Origin: JAHIEZ01 sp964598275
GTDB taxonomy: Bacteria > Patescibacteriota > Microgenomatia > UBA12405
Direction: 5' to 3'
DNA: 15,353 nucleotides
Assembly (NCBI GenBank): GCA_964598275.1
Contig: CAZRAZ010000017.1
Coordinates: 1-15,353, forward strand
Shown here: positions 1 through 5,564 of the stretch, in pieces
Position numbering within the stretch: position 1 is the stretch's first letter
Layout: the number at the start of each line of letters is the position of its first letter
Program-made: the position numbers and the translations under genes
Notes under the pieces: generated by a model
Database searches by the model: none
What the model was told of the DNA's origin: nothing
The model's input: only the letters and a program-made list of their open reading frames with translations

Positions 1-185
1 ATGCCCGGCTTTTAGTCAGAAACATTCAAACCTTACGCCAAAAACAAGGCTTAAAATTAAGCGACAAAATCAAAATTCTCGCTCCTAACTGGCCTAAAAA
101 TTTTGAAAAACAAATTTTACAAAAAACCCTGGCCGTCAATATCCAAAAAGGCAAAAAACTTAAAATTGAAAAAATATCGGTATAA
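1..185 (+). CDS. ileS: Isoleucyl-tRNA synthetase, C-terminal end (partial)
   Basis: Reading from base 3, 60 codons run to a TAA stop at 183-185; the gene starts outside the window. The fragment begins ARLLVRNIQTLRQKQGLKLS and continues with DKIKIL. This matches the C-terminal region of the archaeal/eukaryotic-like type of IleRS, where a REvVRrIQ-x-LRKeaGL-x-x-DrI motif follows the anticodon-binding domain. The enzyme charges tRNA-Ile in the cytoplasm. No catalytic motif (HIGH, KMSKS) is visible because only the tail is present, so the call rests on this one motif and its position near the end of the protein. rodA starts 8 bases after the stop, and the ileS stop codon lies inside the presumed rodA -10 element. 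A related class I synthetase with the same tail domain is the main alternative. Confidence 0.7.
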   Translation, partial: ARLLVRNIQTLRQKQGLKLSDKIKILAPNWPKNFEKQILQKTLAVNIQKGKKLKIEKISV

Positions 186-186
186 A
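181..186 (+). promoter_or_regulatory. -10 element of rodA, overlapping the ileS stop
   Basis: TATAAA (5 of 6 to consensus) is followed by 7 nt and then the GTG start of rodA. Transcription from it would start at about the start codon. No good -35 is seen at 17 bp. It fits the spacing pattern of the other genes in the window. Confidence 0.4.
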
Positions 187-193
187 CTAAACT

Positions 194-1198
194 GTGTTTA
201 ACAAAAATTGGCTGCCTGTTGCTATCAGCCTTCTTATTCTTCTTTCCCTCAATCTTCTGGCCATCAGTTCTGTCGCTCCTCAACTTTTAAATAAACAGCT
301 AATTTCTTGGATTGTCGGCATCATCCTCTTTTTTCTTGGTCGTCAATTCACCGTTTCCCAACTGGCTCCGGTCAAATGGCACATTTTTATTCTTTCCTGT
401 CTCCTCCTTCTTTTGCCCATTTTTTTCGGCGACAGCACCCGCGGTTCTCAACGCTGGCTGAATTTGGGTTTTATTTCTTTTCAACCTTCAGAAATCGTCA
501 AACCCGGCTTAATGCTTTTTTTGGCCAACAGTCAAACCCTTATCTCCCAACTACTTCATTTTCTACCCGTTTTAATCATTTCTCTTCAACCCGATTTGGG
601 CAGTTCCATTTCCGTTCTTTTCTTAATCAGCCCTCTTCTGATTCATTATCAAAAACTGTTAAAAATCAGCCTTATTTCTCTTCTGATTCTTAGTCTAGCT
701 TCCCCTCTGATTTGGAATAAAGTCCTCTTACCCTACCAACAAAAACGAATAATTACTTTCCTCCGGCCCGAATATGATCCCCTTGGTCAGGGTTACCACG
801 TCATTCAATCAAAAATTGCCATTGGCTCCGGCGGTATTTTTGGTAAAGGCTACAAAAAAGGCAGTCAGGGTCGACTACTTTTCTTACCCGAAAAACACAC
901 CGATTTCATTTTTGCCGCCATCACTGAAGAATTGGGCCTCGTTGGCGCCGGTTTAATTCTCTTTGCCTATTTTCTTCTCTTAAAAACTTTATTAAAAAAA
1001 GCCTTTTCTCAAACGAATTTAGCCCAACAACTTTTTACCCTGGGCATTACCATTCAAATCTGGCTGCAGGCTTTCATCAACATCGGTATGAACTTAGGCC
1101 TTTTGCCCGTCACCGGCATCCCCCTGCCCTTTGTTTCTGTCGGCGGCAGCTCCGTCATTTCTCTACTTTTTTCCTTAGGCATCATCTATTCCTTATGA
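194..1198 (+). CDS. rodA: Rod shape-determining SEDS glycosyltransferase (RodA-type)
   Basis: Polytopic membrane protein of 334 residues from a GTG start. SEDS proteins polymerise lipid II into glycan strands, RodA during elongation. The signature is clear: GSQRW (84-88), FQPSEIVKP (96-104), QPDLGSS (132-138), then YHVIQSKIAIGSGGIFGKG (201-219) and LPEKHTDFIF (231-240), with D237 at the position of the essential aspartate. The C-terminal GIPLPFVSVGGSS (308-320) is also present. The QSKIAIGSGG...GKG wording is closer to RodA than to FtsW. The protein ends at IIYSL, right after the last conserved helix, so it is shorter than the usual 360-400 residues. GTG is chosen because it gives a full first membrane helix and sits 7 nt after a -10 element; no Shine-Dalgarno is visible. 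The stop (TGA) lies beside the rplU -10 element. Confidence 0.9.
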   Translation: MFNKNWLPVAISLLILLSLNLLAISSVAPQLLNKQLISWIVGIILFFLGRQFTVSQLAPVKWHIFILSCLLLLLPIFFGDSTRGSQRWLNLGFISFQPSEIVKPGLMLFLANSQTLISQLLHFLPVLIISLQPDLGSSISVLFLISPLLIHYQKLLKISLISLLILSLASPLIWNKVLLPYQQKRIITFLRPEYDPLGQGYHVIQSKIAIGSGGIFGKGYKKGSQGRLLFLPEKHTDFIFAAITEELGLVGAGLILFAYFLLLKTLLKKAFSQTNLAQQLFTLGITIQIWLQAFINIGMNLGLLPVTGIPLPFVSVGGSSVISLLFSLGIIYSL

Positions 1199-1204
1199 TA
1201 TAAT
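1176..1204 (+). promoter_or_regulatory. Promoter of rplU, inside the rodA 3' end
   Basis: TAGGCA (1176-1181), a 17-bp spacer, then a perfect TATAAT (1199-1204) immediately after the rodA stop. The rplU ATG follows 8 nt later, so the transcript would have almost no leader. Confidence 0.6.
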
Positions 1205-1212
1205 CCTCGAGT

Positions 1213-1578
1213 ATGAAATATGCTGTTATTGCCCTTTCCGGCCACCAATATCAAGTCGAGGAAAATCAGGTTATCACCGTCGACAAACTTGGCAAAAAAG
1301 AGAAAGAGGTCGACTCTACTGCCAATATTCTTCTCTATGTTGATGGCAAAGACATCAAAATCGGCAAACCTTTTTTAGAAAACGCCCAAGTCAACTTTGA
1401 AATTGTCAAAAATTATAAAGGTAAAAAACTTAGTGTTTTCAAATACAAAGCTAAATCCCGTTACCGCAAAACCCAAGGTTTCCGCCCTCAACTTACCGAC
1501 ATTAAAATCACCAAAATATCCATTAAGCCGGCTACAAAATCTACTTCTAAACCCAAAAAACAAGTGTTTAGTGTTTAG
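1213..1578 (+). CDS. rplU: Large ribosomal subunit protein bL21
   Basis: A 121-residue protein matching bL21, a 23S rRNA-binding protein of the large subunit. It opens with YAVIALSGHQYQVEENQVITVDKL, has the central IKIGKPF element, and ends its core with KYKAKSRYRKTQGFRPQLTDIKITKI, the family pattern in which GHRQ is normally found; here the H is replaced by F (GFRPQ). A basic tail (residues 107-121, KPATKSTSKPKKQVFSV region) extends beyond the core. It is directly followed by rpmA, the usual L21-L27 pair. No Shine-Dalgarno precedes the ATG, but a near-consensus promoter ends 8 nt before it. The last codons and the TAG stop (1576-1578) lie inside a tandem 7-bp repeat. Confidence 0.95.
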   Translation: MKYAVIALSGHQYQVEENQVITVDKLGKKEKEVDSTANILLYVDGKDIKIGKPFLENAQVNFEIVKNYKGKKLSVFKYKAKSRYRKTQGFRPQLTDIKITKISIKPATKSTSKPKKQVFSV

Positions 1579-1599
1579 AATTTAGAGTTTAGAATTTAA
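1565..1599 (+). repeat. Five tandem 7-bp units (NNTTTAG)
   Basis: Consecutive units TGTTTAG, TGTTTAG, AATTTAG, AGTTTAG, AATTTAA. The array contains the end and stop codon of rplU, and its last unit supplies the TTTAAT that stands as the rpmA -10 element. Confidence 0.85.
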
Positions 1600-1600
1600 T
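1595..1600 (+). promoter_or_regulatory. Possible -10 element of rpmA
   Basis: TTTAAT lies 6 nt before the rpmA ATG, at the end of the heptamer array. The -35 position is poor, so rpmA may instead be transcribed with rplU. Confidence 0.3.
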
Positions 1601-1606
1601 CAAAGT

Positions 1607-1912
1607 ATGGCTCATACAAAATCACAAGGAAAAACCAATCAAAAAAGTGTTCGCCCCGGCAAAAGAAGAGGTGTTAAACTTTTTGGTGGTCAAGTCGTCA
1701 AAACCGGCCAAATTATCGTCCGTCAGATCGGTTCAAAATTTCATGCCGGATCAGGCGTTAAACAAGGTAAAGATTTTACTCTCTACTCCGTCAGACCGGG
1801 AATCGTAAAATTCTTCAAAAAACTGGACAAAAAGATGATTTCCGTCATCCCTGCCCACCAATTTACCCGCCCAAGTGGACAGGCAGGCCTGCCAAAAACT
1901 GATACCCTCTGA
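1607..1912 (+). CDS. rpmA: Large ribosomal subunit protein bL27
   Basis: A 101-residue protein of the bL27 family, whose N-terminal tail reaches the peptidyl transferase centre. Family signatures: start MAHTKSQGKT, then KRRGVKLFGGQVVKTGQIIVRQIGSKFHAG, and GKDFTLYSVRPGIVKFFKK. The start MAHTK is the usual L27 start, without the cleavable prepeptide seen in Firmicutes. The last 15 or so residues (after VIPAHQF) are not part of the usual core and are encoded by a stretch containing a perfect GC-rich palindrome at 1882-1893. It follows rplU by 28 bp and ends in TGA. No Shine-Dalgarno is present. Confidence 0.95.
   Translation: MAHTKSQGKTNQKSVRPGKRRGVKLFGGQVVKTGQIIVRQIGSKFHAGSGVKQGKDFTLYSVRPGIVKFFKKLDKKMISVIPAHQFTRPSGQAGLPKTDTL
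1882..1893. repeat. 12-bp GC-rich palindrome in the rpmA 3' end
   Basis: GGCAGGCCTGCC reads the same on both strands. It is translated as part of the L27 C-terminal extension (GQAGLP) and is far more GC-rich than its surroundings. It could be a remnant of a short dispersed palindrome inserted near the stop codon. Confidence 0.6.
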
Positions 1913-1920
1913 TAGTTTTT
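1894..1920 (+). terminator. Weak A/T hairpin with T-run after rpmA
   Basis: AAAAACT (1894-1900) can pair with AGTTTTT (1914-1920) across a 13-nt loop that holds the rpmA stop codon, and the T-run continues downstream. The stem is only A/T and one G/C pair, so termination is doubtful. Confidence 0.25.
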
Positions 1921-1961
1921 TTCCTCTTTTTTCACAAGCGTTTTCATAGTATTCTTATTCC

Positions 1962-2813
1962 ATGAAAGCGGTTACCCAAATTGCCACCAATCAGCTCGAA
2001 CCAAATCCCTTACAACCCCGTGGAGTCATCAATCCCGAATCAATTGCAGAACTGGTCGACTCCATCAAAGAACACGGTATTTTAGAACCTTTAATCGTCG
2101 CTAAAACCCCCGCCGGCTACCAGATTATTGCCGGTGAACGCCGTTGGCGAGCCGCCCGCATTGCCAAACTAGAGTATGTCCCCGCCATCATCAAAGAAAC
2201 CACCCCTCAACAAATGTTGGAAATGGCCATTGTCGAAAACATCCAACGAAAAGACTTAAACCCCATCGAAAGAGCCAGGGCTTTTCTTCGTCTAAAAGAA
2301 GAATTCGGCTTCGACAACCACCAAATCAGCAAAAAGATCAGCAAAAGTATTCCCTATGTCATCAACGCCCTAAAACTATTAACCTTGCCAGACGCTCTCA
2401 AAGACGGTCTTTTATCGGGCCTTATCAGCGAAGGCCACGCCCGAGCTTTAGTTAGCATTGGCGACACCCGCCTAACCATCGAAGCCTACAAAATTGTCTT
2501 GAAAGAAAAAGCTTCTGTTCGCCGTGCCGAAGAAATCGCCCGCCGCATGAAGAAAAAAATTGAAGAAGGCGAAGTTCCCATCACCAAAGAAAATCTGCCA
2601 CAATTCCTAAAATCCAAATTCGATGATATTGGCACTGACCTTCAGTCAAACTTTACCGGCACTCAAAACAGCATCAAGATCTCCCAAACCACCACCGTTA
2701 CCCGAGTTGTCATCCAATTCAAGGGCCCGGTCGAACAAAGATTTGAAAATATTCAAACTCTTTACCAAAAAATCTGCGGCCAAGCCATGAAAGCCGATCA
2801 AAAGGAAAGCTAA
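1962..2813 (+). CDS. parB: Chromosome partitioning protein ParB (CTPase)
   Basis: A 283-residue ParB/Spo0J family protein. ParB binds parS sites, spreads as a CTP-dependent clamp, and works with ParA to segregate the origin region. The N-terminal CTP-binding domain shows NPLQPR (15-20), LVDSIKEHGILEPLIV (31-46), GERRWRAA (58-65) and ENIQRKDLNPIERA (92-105). A helix-turn-helix follows (about 116-150: HQISKKISKSIPYVINALKLL), then LISEGHARAL (154-163). The C-terminal part (about 190-283) would carry dimerisation. No ParA gene and no recognisable parS (TGTTTCACGTGAAACA type) was seen in the window. The ATG is preceded by a weak TATTCT at 6 nt and no Shine-Dalgarno. The stop overlaps that of lepB by 4 bp on the other strand. 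A Noc-like paralogue is possible. Confidence 0.93.
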   Translation: MKAVTQIATNQLEPNPLQPRGVINPESIAELVDSIKEHGILEPLIVAKTPAGYQIIAGERRWRAARIAKLEYVPAIIKETTPQQMLEMAIVENIQRKDLNPIERARAFLRLKEEFGFDNHQISKKISKSIPYVINALKLLTLPDALKDGLLSGLISEGHARALVSIGDTRLTIEAYKIVLKEKASVRRAEEIARRMKKKIEEGEVPITKENLPQFLKSKFDDIGTDLQSNFTGTQNSIKISQTTTVTRVVIQFKGPVEQRFENIQTLYQKICGQAMKADQKES

Positions 2814-3400
2814 AGAGTCACCTTTGTCACCAAACCAAGCGAACTTACCGGCCAATACTTAAAAAAAGCTTTACCTATAATCGAATCCCGCGACACCGGA
2901 CCAAACTCACGCCCGTCACGCGAATGAGACCTATTGTCCCCAAAACAAAGATAATAACCCATTGGCACTAACTTTTCTACTCCCTCTAAACTATAAGCCC
3001 CAGGCTGTGTCACAAGATCCTCCGGCAAAAAATATTGATCTAATTTTTCGCCGTTAACATAAACCTTGCCTCCCATCACTTTCACCCGATCGCCGGGCAG
3101 GCCGATGATTCTTTTAATATATTCACACTCATCTTCAGAGCAAGGCTCGCTTGGTGGGGCTTTAAACACCACCACGTCGCCTCTTTTTGGCTCTCCAAAC
3201 CGATAACTAAGTTTATCGGTCAACAAATATTCTCTATCTTCAAAATTCGGCACCATCGAAGTACCGTTAACCTCGTTTGGTTGGGCCACAAACAAATAAA
3301 TAATCACAAAAACCGACAAGGCCAACACAATTGATTGGACAAATTCTAAAATAAAGCTTCCCAGAGCAAAACCCGCATCCTTTCTTCTCTCTATTTTCAT
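2810..3400 (-). CDS. lepB: Signal peptidase I
   Basis: A 196-residue S26 family protease that removes signal peptides from exported proteins at the outer face of the membrane. One N-terminal membrane helix (about 15-38) is followed by the catalytic domain. The nucleophile is S48 in NGTSMVPNF, the general base is K96 in YIKRIIGLPGD, and the conserved box GDNRSHSRDGR (154-164) is intact. It is likely to process the secreted LCAT-like protein further along. The ATG is the first in frame and lies exactly 7 nt from a -10 element, supporting the start. The gene is convergent with parB, the two stops sharing CTAA at 2810-2813. Its promoter abuts the divergent tRNA-Val promoter. Confidence 0.95.
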   Translation of the reverse strand: MKIERRKDAGFALGSFILEFVQSIVLALSVFVIIYLFVAQPNEVNGTSMVPNFEDREYLLTDKLSYRFGEPKRGDVVVFKAPPSEPCSEDECEYIKRIIGLPGDRVKVMGGKVYVNGEKLDQYFLPEDLVTQPGAYSLEGVEKLVPMGYYLCFGDNRSHSRDGREFGPVSRDSIIGKAFFKYWPVSSLGLVTKVTL

Positions 3401-3407
3401 AATCTCT

Positions 3408-3436
3408 AGTTTACCTCTCTAGATAGCATCAGGCAA
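3408..3436 (-). promoter_or_regulatory. Promoter of lepB (leaderless layout)
   Basis: On the minus strand TTGCCT (3431-3436), 17-bp spacer, TAAACT (3408-3413), then 7 nt to the ATG. The transcript should begin at about the start codon. Confidence 0.6.
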
Positions 3437-3465
3437 CCGGCAAATCAATCGGGGATTGATATAAT
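3437..3465 (+). promoter_or_regulatory. Promoter of tRNA-Val
   Basis: A perfect TATAAT (3460-3465) lies 8 nt before the mature 5' end of the tRNA, with a weak CCGGCA at the -35 position (3437-3442). The two -35 boxes of this and the lepB promoter touch back to back. Confidence 0.6.
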
Positions 3466-3473
3466 CAACTATC

Positions 3474-3547
3474 GGTTGTTTAGCTCAGTTGGTTAGAGCG
3501 CATCGTTCACATCGATGAGGTCGGAGGTTCGAGTCCTCTAACAACCA
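3474..3547 (+). tRNA. tRNA-Val (anticodon CAC)
   Basis: Full cloverleaf: acceptor GGTTGTT pairs with AACAACC, D-stem GCTC/GAGC, anticodon stem CATCG/CGATG with loop TTCACAT, T-arm GGAGG-TTCGAGT-CCTCT. Anticodon CAC reads the valine codon GUG. Discriminator A at 3547; CCA is not encoded. A copy of its T-loop and acceptor start recurs 81 bp downstream. Confidence 0.95.
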
Positions 3548-3622
3548 CGAGAACCGAAGAAGGAGGCCGAGGCTTAAGCCGAGGTCCCGAGAGCGCCAGC
3601 GATTGGGATTCGAGTCCTCTAA
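3528..3622 (+). repeat. Direct repeat of the tRNA-Val 3' end, period 81 bp
   Basis: The 14 bases TTCGAGTCCTCTAA occur at 3528-3541 inside the tRNA and again at 3609-3622, ending exactly where the N gap begins. The spacer between them is GC-rich and contains the palindrome GGCTTAAGCC flanked by direct CCGAGG copies. This looks like either the first unit of a tandem array or a duplicated attachment-like site. Confidence 0.6.
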
Positions 3623-3722
3623 NNNNNNNNNNNNNNNNNNNNNNNNNNNNNNNNNNNNNNNNNNNNNNNNNNNNNNNNNNNNNNNNNNNNNNNNNNNNNN
3701 NNNNNNNNNNNNNNNNNNNNNN
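3623..3722. other. Assembly gap of 100 N
   Basis: Exactly 100 unknown bases, which is a conventional placeholder length, so the true size is unknown. The gap removes the C-terminal part of zwf and whatever follows the tRNA-Val 3' repeat. Confidence 0.95.
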
Positions 3723-4882
3723 TCAATTTCTTTATTAAATACAAACCATTCTCTTTTGCCCCTAATCGCCAACAATAATAGTTTTTGGTACGGATCCAGC
3801 AATTCGCCATTTTTTCTCGAAAAACATAATTTCATTAACCTTTCGCCTATTTGTCCCTCCAAGCCGGATTCTTTTACTTTGGTTTTTAAAATAATACCCT
3901 CATCCGGTTGTATTCTAAAAATTAAATTATTACCTCCTTTAAAAATAATGGCCACCTCTGCTACCCGATTTTTTAATTTTTTACCACTTCTAAAAAAAAC
4001 CGGCACACCGTTCAATCTGCCTTTCACAAAATCAGCCCTAAAGGCAAAAAAGGTCTCCGCTTTACCCTTATATCCCTCATATTTTCCTCTCACTAATGAA
4101 TTCTCTTCTACTTGCAAATTTTGCACCGCCGTCAATCTCGCCTCAAACACATCTTTTTTATTAAGTTCCATCACTGCATATACCAACATCTGCAACAAAT
4201 GGTTTTGACCCACATCCCGCAAAGCCCCCGTCTTTTCATAATAATCACCTCTATCTTCCACCCCAAAATCCTCGGCCATCAACACTTGAATATGGTCAAT
4301 TAAAACACCTTTCATCAATTCCTCAAAAATAATATTCTCTCTTCTAAAAACCATCATATTTTCCACCATTTCCTTAGCCAAATAATGATCCACCATAAAC
4401 AACTGTTCTTGTCGATAAAACCGACCAACCAGTTTATTTAATTCCATCGCCGACCGCAGGTCTTTACCAAATGGTTTTTCCAACATCAACCTGGTCCAAC
4501 CGCAATCACTGTTGTTTAACTTTTTCTTACTCAAACCCTGCAAAATCGGCCCATACAAATCAGAAGACACTGCTAAATAAAAAATTCTATTTTCACCCTT
4601 CAAGGCATTTAAATTTTTCTCTATTTCTGCAAACAGGCTTTCTTCCCGTACATCGCCCCACAAAAAATCAAATTTGTCTACAAAATCTTTATCGTTCCTT
4701 CCAATCGATCCGGTCACCACCTCTTCATATTCCCAACCACTTCTCCGTCTACCCGATATCCCTATTATCCGAAAATTTTTCAACCTTCCGCTGGCAAAAA
4801 GACCATACAAAGCTGGAATAAATTTTTTCTTAGCCAAATTACTGGTAATCCCAAAAACGACCAAAACAAATTTTTGTTCCAT
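3723..4882 (-). CDS. zwf: Glucose-6-phosphate 1-dehydrogenase, 3' end lost in gap
   Basis: The first 386 residues of G6PDH, which oxidises glucose 6-phosphate with NADP+ at the entry of the oxidative pentose phosphate pathway. Visible motifs: an N-terminal Rossmann turn FGITSNLAKKKFIPALYGL (10-28, a variant of GASGDLAKRK), EKPFGKDL (135-142), the substrate box VDHYLAKE (164-171) with D165-H166, GALRDVGQNHLLQ (219-231) with the catalytic-base histidine H228, and VPVFFRSGKKL (293-303). IRIQPDEGI-like and DPYQKLLLLAIRG motifs follow. Roughly 60-90 C-terminal residues are expected inside the gap, since the family is usually about 450-500 long. The ATG is preceded by TATAAT at 10 nt. It is divergent from the L,D-transpeptidase gene, with 21 bp between the starts. 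No 6-phosphogluconate dehydrogenase or lactonase is in the window. Confidence 0.93.
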
Positions 4883-4892
4883 ATGCTAAATT

Positions 4893-4898
4893 ATTATA
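4893..4898 (-). promoter_or_regulatory. -10 element of zwf
   Basis: TATAAT on the minus strand, 10 nt before the zwf ATG, inside the 21-bp space shared with the divergent L,D-transpeptidase gene. No clear -35 is found; its position would fall inside the neighbouring coding sequence. Confidence 0.5.
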
Positions 4899-4903
4899 AT
4901 TTA

Positions 4904-5563
4904 ATGAAAAATTTCCTGCTTGTTCTATCACTTTTCACTCTGTCCGGCCTAATCGTCAGTCATTCCTCCTGGCCCCGTTTATTCTCTCACCAAGACCACA
5001 TCAATCCCCAAGAAATTAAGGAAAATTACGACCCTTCAGCCAAAATCGCCATTTTCAACAACAAAGCTATTAATATCCCCTCCCAACAATATTTTGGCAG
5101 TCATGTCCTTGGAGTAGAGGACAAAAAAGGCAATACCACCAACAAAAGAATCGAAATTGATCTTACCAATCAAAGACTTTATGCCTTCGAAAACGACCAA
5201 AAAATCCACGAATTTTTAGTTTCCACCGGCACCTGGGGCCGCACTCCCACCGGCACTTTTAAAATTTGGACCAAGATCAGATCACAAAAAATGTCAGGTG
5301 GCTCCAGAGAATTAGGTACTTACTATTACCTTCCCAACGTTCCCTATATTCTCTTTTTCGGCAATGCCCAATTTCCCAACAATCTTGGCTTCAGCCTTCA
5401 CGGCACTTATTGGCACAACAATTTCGGCGTGCCCATGTCCCACGGCTGTATCAATATGAAAACCCCGGACGTCGCCCAAATTTTCGACTGGGCCACCCTT
5501 GACACTCCGATTACTATCTACGGCAAATACGAAACCTCTCTCCCCAGCACCTACCACCTCTAG
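4904..5563 (+). CDS. L,D-transpeptidase (YkuD family), membrane-anchored or secreted
   Basis: A 219-residue protein from the ATG at 4904. Residues 3-20 form a hydrophobic signal peptide or anchor. The YkuD catalytic domain spans about 82-207, opening with KRIEIDLTNQRLYAFEND and VSTGTWGRTPTGTF, and carrying the catalytic signature H166 (SLHGTYWH) and SHGCINM (179-185) with nucleophile C182. Such enzymes make 3-3 peptidoglycan cross-links or attach proteins to the wall, outside the membrane. A TTG (4874) and an ATG (4883) lie upstream in frame, but they would place extra residues before the signal peptide and the first would overlap zwf, so 4904 is preferred. The promoter is unclear: TAAATT at 4887-4892 is one candidate. 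The stop is 1 bp from the convergent stop of the LCAT-like gene. Confidence 0.92.
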   Translation: MKNFLLVLSLFTLSGLIVSHSSWPRLFSHQDHINPQEIKENYDPSAKIAIFNNKAINIPSQQYFGSHVLGVEDKKGNTTNKRIEIDLTNQRLYAFENDQKIHEFLVSTGTWGRTPTGTFKIWTKIRSQKMSGGSRELGTYYYLPNVPYILFFGNAQFPNNLGFSLHGTYWHNNFGVPMSHGCINMKTPDVAQIFDWATLDTPITIYGKYETSLPSTYHL

Positions 5564-5564
5564 A

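Noticed and set aside
3485..3722. Continuation of zwf through the N gap into a peptide containing LEDSN twice
   Set aside because: The frame crosses unknown bases and then reads the antisense of tRNA-Val and its repeat. The real zwf C-terminus is missing, so the gene was ended at 3723.
3603..4208. Plus-strand ORF across the gap
   Set aside because: It is antisense to zwf, includes unknown residues and shows no domain.
4895..4900. Plus-strand TATAAT as the L,D-transpeptidase promoter
   Set aside because: It ends only 3 nt before the ATG, so transcription would begin inside the coding sequence. It is probably a by-product of the overlapping minus-strand TATAAT.
4874..4903. TTG or first ATG as start of the L,D-transpeptidase
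   Set aside because: They would add residues before a normal signal peptide, and the TTG would overlap zwf. The ATG at 4904 gives a typical N-terminus.
5312..5557. 81-codon minus-strand ORF inside the L,D-transpeptidase gene
   Set aside because: It is a shadow of the catalytic domain coding sequence and has no recognisable domain.
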